In this document: positions 51,097 to 52,653 of the stretch, piece by piece | Layout of the letters: every line of letters starts with the position of its first letter | How positions within the stretch are numbered: position 1 is the stretch's first letter | Assembly: GCA_017428055.1 (NCBI GenBank) | Contig: JAFRRN010000003.1 | Location: 1 to 52,653, forward strand | Length of the DNA: 52,653 bases | DNA from: Prevotella sp. | GTDB lineage: Bacteria; Bacteroidota; Bacteroidia; Bacteroidales; Bacteroidaceae | Reading direction: 5' to 3' | The notes under the pieces: generated by a model | Told to the model about the DNA's origin: nothing | Database searches by the model: none | The model's input: only the letters and a program-made list of their open reading frames with translations | Translations under genes and position numbers: made by a program

Positions 51097-52653
51097 CTAT
51101 TTTGGAGCCACAAGATACTCCGTTCCGCGACGGGTGCGACGGCGGACAAGCCCTTCCATGTTGGCGAGGATACGCCCGAAGGCCCGCAGGTCGCCTCGCG
51201 GAATGGCGGAGCCGGCACGGCGTTTCACTTCGGCAAAGATGGCCGTCGGGGTCATAAACTCTCCTTTCTCCTTGTCGGAGGGGATGGAGAAGCACTCGTG
51301 GAAATAGAGTTCCTCGGGCAACCGTAGCTGGAACTGCCTGTTCGATGCCATCACGCGCTGCGTCTGCTCATCGTCGAGCCAGTAGGGAACGCCCTGCTCG
51401 AGGAGGGCCATCGCCTGGGCATAGAGTTGCGTGTGGTTGATGCGCTGGCGGACATCGATGGGAGCCGTCAGCTCGATGCCGATGAAGCGGCGGTTGCCCG
51501 ACGGGTCGCTGAGGACATCGGTCATGTTGGATGTGGCGATGAACGATGCCAGACGCGGCAGGTCCTCCACGTGTTTCGCATACGGGCGTTTCACTTTCAC
51601 CGATGCCAACTGGATGATGTTCTTCAGGAATCCCTGCTGCACCCTCGGCGAGATCTGGTTGAACTCGTCGAGATTGATGAGCAGGAACTGGCTCATGGCT
51701 TGCAAGACGCTCTTCCTCTCGGAGAGCACGAGGTTGTCGTTGTAGCCCCATTGCAGTTCCTTCGGGATGAGCGAGCGGCAGAACGTGGACTTGTTATACC
51801 CTTGTCGCGAGATGAGGAGCGGAGTGATGGAGTTGCCGTAGCGCGGATTCTTCCCCAGCCATTGCGCCACCATTCCCAAGAACCACGTCTGGAACCAGAG
51901 GGGCCAGTTCTCGTTGTCGGTGGGCACGGTACGGGCGAGGTTTCCGATATGGTCGCGACCGTCCCATTTGTCGCGAATGTTCCAGAGGTATTCCTCGATG
52001 GGGTTGTAGGTCTTGATGAAGTTCGACTTCAGGAAGCGCGACACGTCGAGGTCCCACACGTTGACACCGGCGAGGCGCGCCTCCATCGTGAATCCTTTTT
52101 GTGTACGTTCATCGACGGGTCGCCAACCGAAGTGCCACTTCTTTTTAGAGCGGTATTCCGTGTAGCCCATCACCGTATTCTGGCGGAGGGAATAATGCTG
52201 GTCCATGTATTTCACCAGTTCGCGTGTCTCATGCCCCACCCCGTTCTCCGCCTCCTCCGCATGGGTCTTGGGGGCGACGTGTTCCTCTGTTGCGACGAGG
52301 TAGTTGTTGTCGGTGACAAGCAGGCTTTCCGTTTCTTCCCGATAGTAGGGATTCTTGTCGAATGTCATGCGGAAACCAGCCCACAGCAACTGGCTCTCCT
52401 CATGGCACAGGGCGGGTTGTACCGTGATGCTTTCGCTTGTACGGGCGAGGCTCAGCAACCCCTGGTAGGCATGGGTAGCAAGTGGATAGGCCTGACGGCA
52501 GAAGGCTTCGGCACCCTCGTCGTCTTTGGGCAGGGAGCCGTCTGGCCGCGTGGCGGCGACGATGACCTTCACCGTCCGTCCGCTGCAGCCCCTGAAGGCT
52601 GCCACCGTCGTGGGCAACACGGCAGCGAGCCTTTTCACCATCTCCACCTCCTC
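51097..52653 (-). CDS. VapE/BT4734-type primase-helicase-like protein, 5' end beyond the window
   Basis: At least 518 codons; the frame is open to the window edge, so the N-terminus is missing. The visible N-terminal part (GCSGRTVKVIVAATRP, FCRQAYPLATHAYQGLL) fits the BT4734-like domain. The middle is the virulence-associated E ATPase region with P-loop-like SRQGYNKSTF, Walker B LLINLDEFNQ, and SGNRRFIGIEL. The C-terminus (FMTPTAIFAEVKRRAGSAI...RRRTRRGTEYLVAPK) looks like a small DNA-binding domain. Such proteins are common in Bacteroidetes integrated elements. Confidence 0.85.
   Translation of the reverse strand, partial: EEVEMVKRLAAVLPTTVAAFRGCSGRTVKVIVAATRPDGSLPKDDEGAEAFCRQAYPLATHAYQGLLSLARTSESITVQPALCHEESQLLWAGFRMTFDKNPYYREETESLLVTDNNYLVATEEHVAPKTHAEEAENGVGHETRELVKYMDQHYSLRQNTVMGYTEYRSKKKWHFGWRPVDERTQKGFTMEARLAGVNVWDLDVSRFLKSNFIKTYNPIEEYLWNIRDKWDGRDHIGNLARTVPTDNENWPLWFQTWFLGMVAQWLGKNPRYGNSITPLLISRQGYNKSTFCRSLIPKELQWGYNDNLVLSERKSVLQAMSQFLLINLDEFNQISPRVQQGFLKNIIQLASVKVKRPYAKHVEDLPRLASFIATSNMTDVLSDPSGNRRFIGIELTAPIDVRQRINHTQLYAQAMALLEQGVPYWLDDEQTQRVMASNRQFQLRLPEELYFHECFSIPSDKEKGEFMTPTAIFAEVKRRAGSAIPRGDLRAFGRILANMEGLVRRRTRRGTEYLVAPK

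Overview
The window looks like chromosomal DNA of a Bacteroidales bacterium, most likely a Prevotellaceae member of moderate GC. The support is repeated Bacteroidetes-type -7 promoter boxes (TAnnTTTG), FecR-like anti-sigma/receptor modules with STN domains, a lone AICAR-formyltransferase, Bacteroidetes XRE and BlaI regulators, and secreted Ig/cohesin/dockerin proteins. There are no rRNA or tRNA genes. I found no transposase or integrase in the window.

Layout. 1-406 is the end of a CRISPR array (six identical 37-bp repeats, five spacers, no cas genes). It is joined directly to the interior of a truncated type IIG restriction-modification gene (407-1870). 2.0-9.8 kb is mostly core metabolism and replication: ndk, rhaM, an HsdR_N-like nuclease, holA, an XRE regulator, pyrK-pyrD, an AICAR formyltransferase and deoD. 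9.9-18.6 kb holds two tandem paralogous modules, each sigma factor / short anti-sigma / large STN-plus-barrel receptor. Receptor A carries an apparent 3' frameshift. 18.8-24.0 kb has an orphan BlaI repressor and the operon hpt-adk-obgE-pgeF-M23 peptidase. 24.0-26.9 kb has a sigma factor with a four-TM partner and then small accessory genes (DUF6483-like, DUF6398-like, short RhuM). 27.2-30.5 kb encodes two exported Ig/cohesin-like proteins, one with a dockerin, plus a 61-aa peptide. 30.8-36.5 kb has an SF1 helicase, a Fic AMPylase, a ZIP transporter, an orphan FecE-type ATPase and a PfkB kinase. 36.7-41.2 kb has a two-component system divergent from an outer-membrane barrel protein. A zinc-ligand-poor sirtuin follows. 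42.0-50.7 kb is a type I restriction-modification locus (hsdR, two DUF1016 nucleases, hsdS, hsdM) with a decayed RhuM gene and an hsdS/hsdR recombination scar. The right edge holds a VapE-like gene cut by the window.

The strongest unexplained signal is a population of short imperfect palindromes of several sequence families. One family, built of GGAAGAT units, occurs three times. Twice it lies inside genes without breaking the reading frame (type IIG gene, anti-sigma B), and once it supplies the last codons and stop of a gene (blaI). Other families sit at gene ends or in convergent spacers. They include a GTCCAAG-N3-CTTGGAC array with 22-bp period, a REP-like element with compensatory changes, and GCA/TGC-centred palindromes in the restriction locus. 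Nucleotide metabolism is also unusually concentrated in the first 24 kb: ndk, pyrKD, AICAR formyltransferase, deoD, pgeF, adk and hpt.
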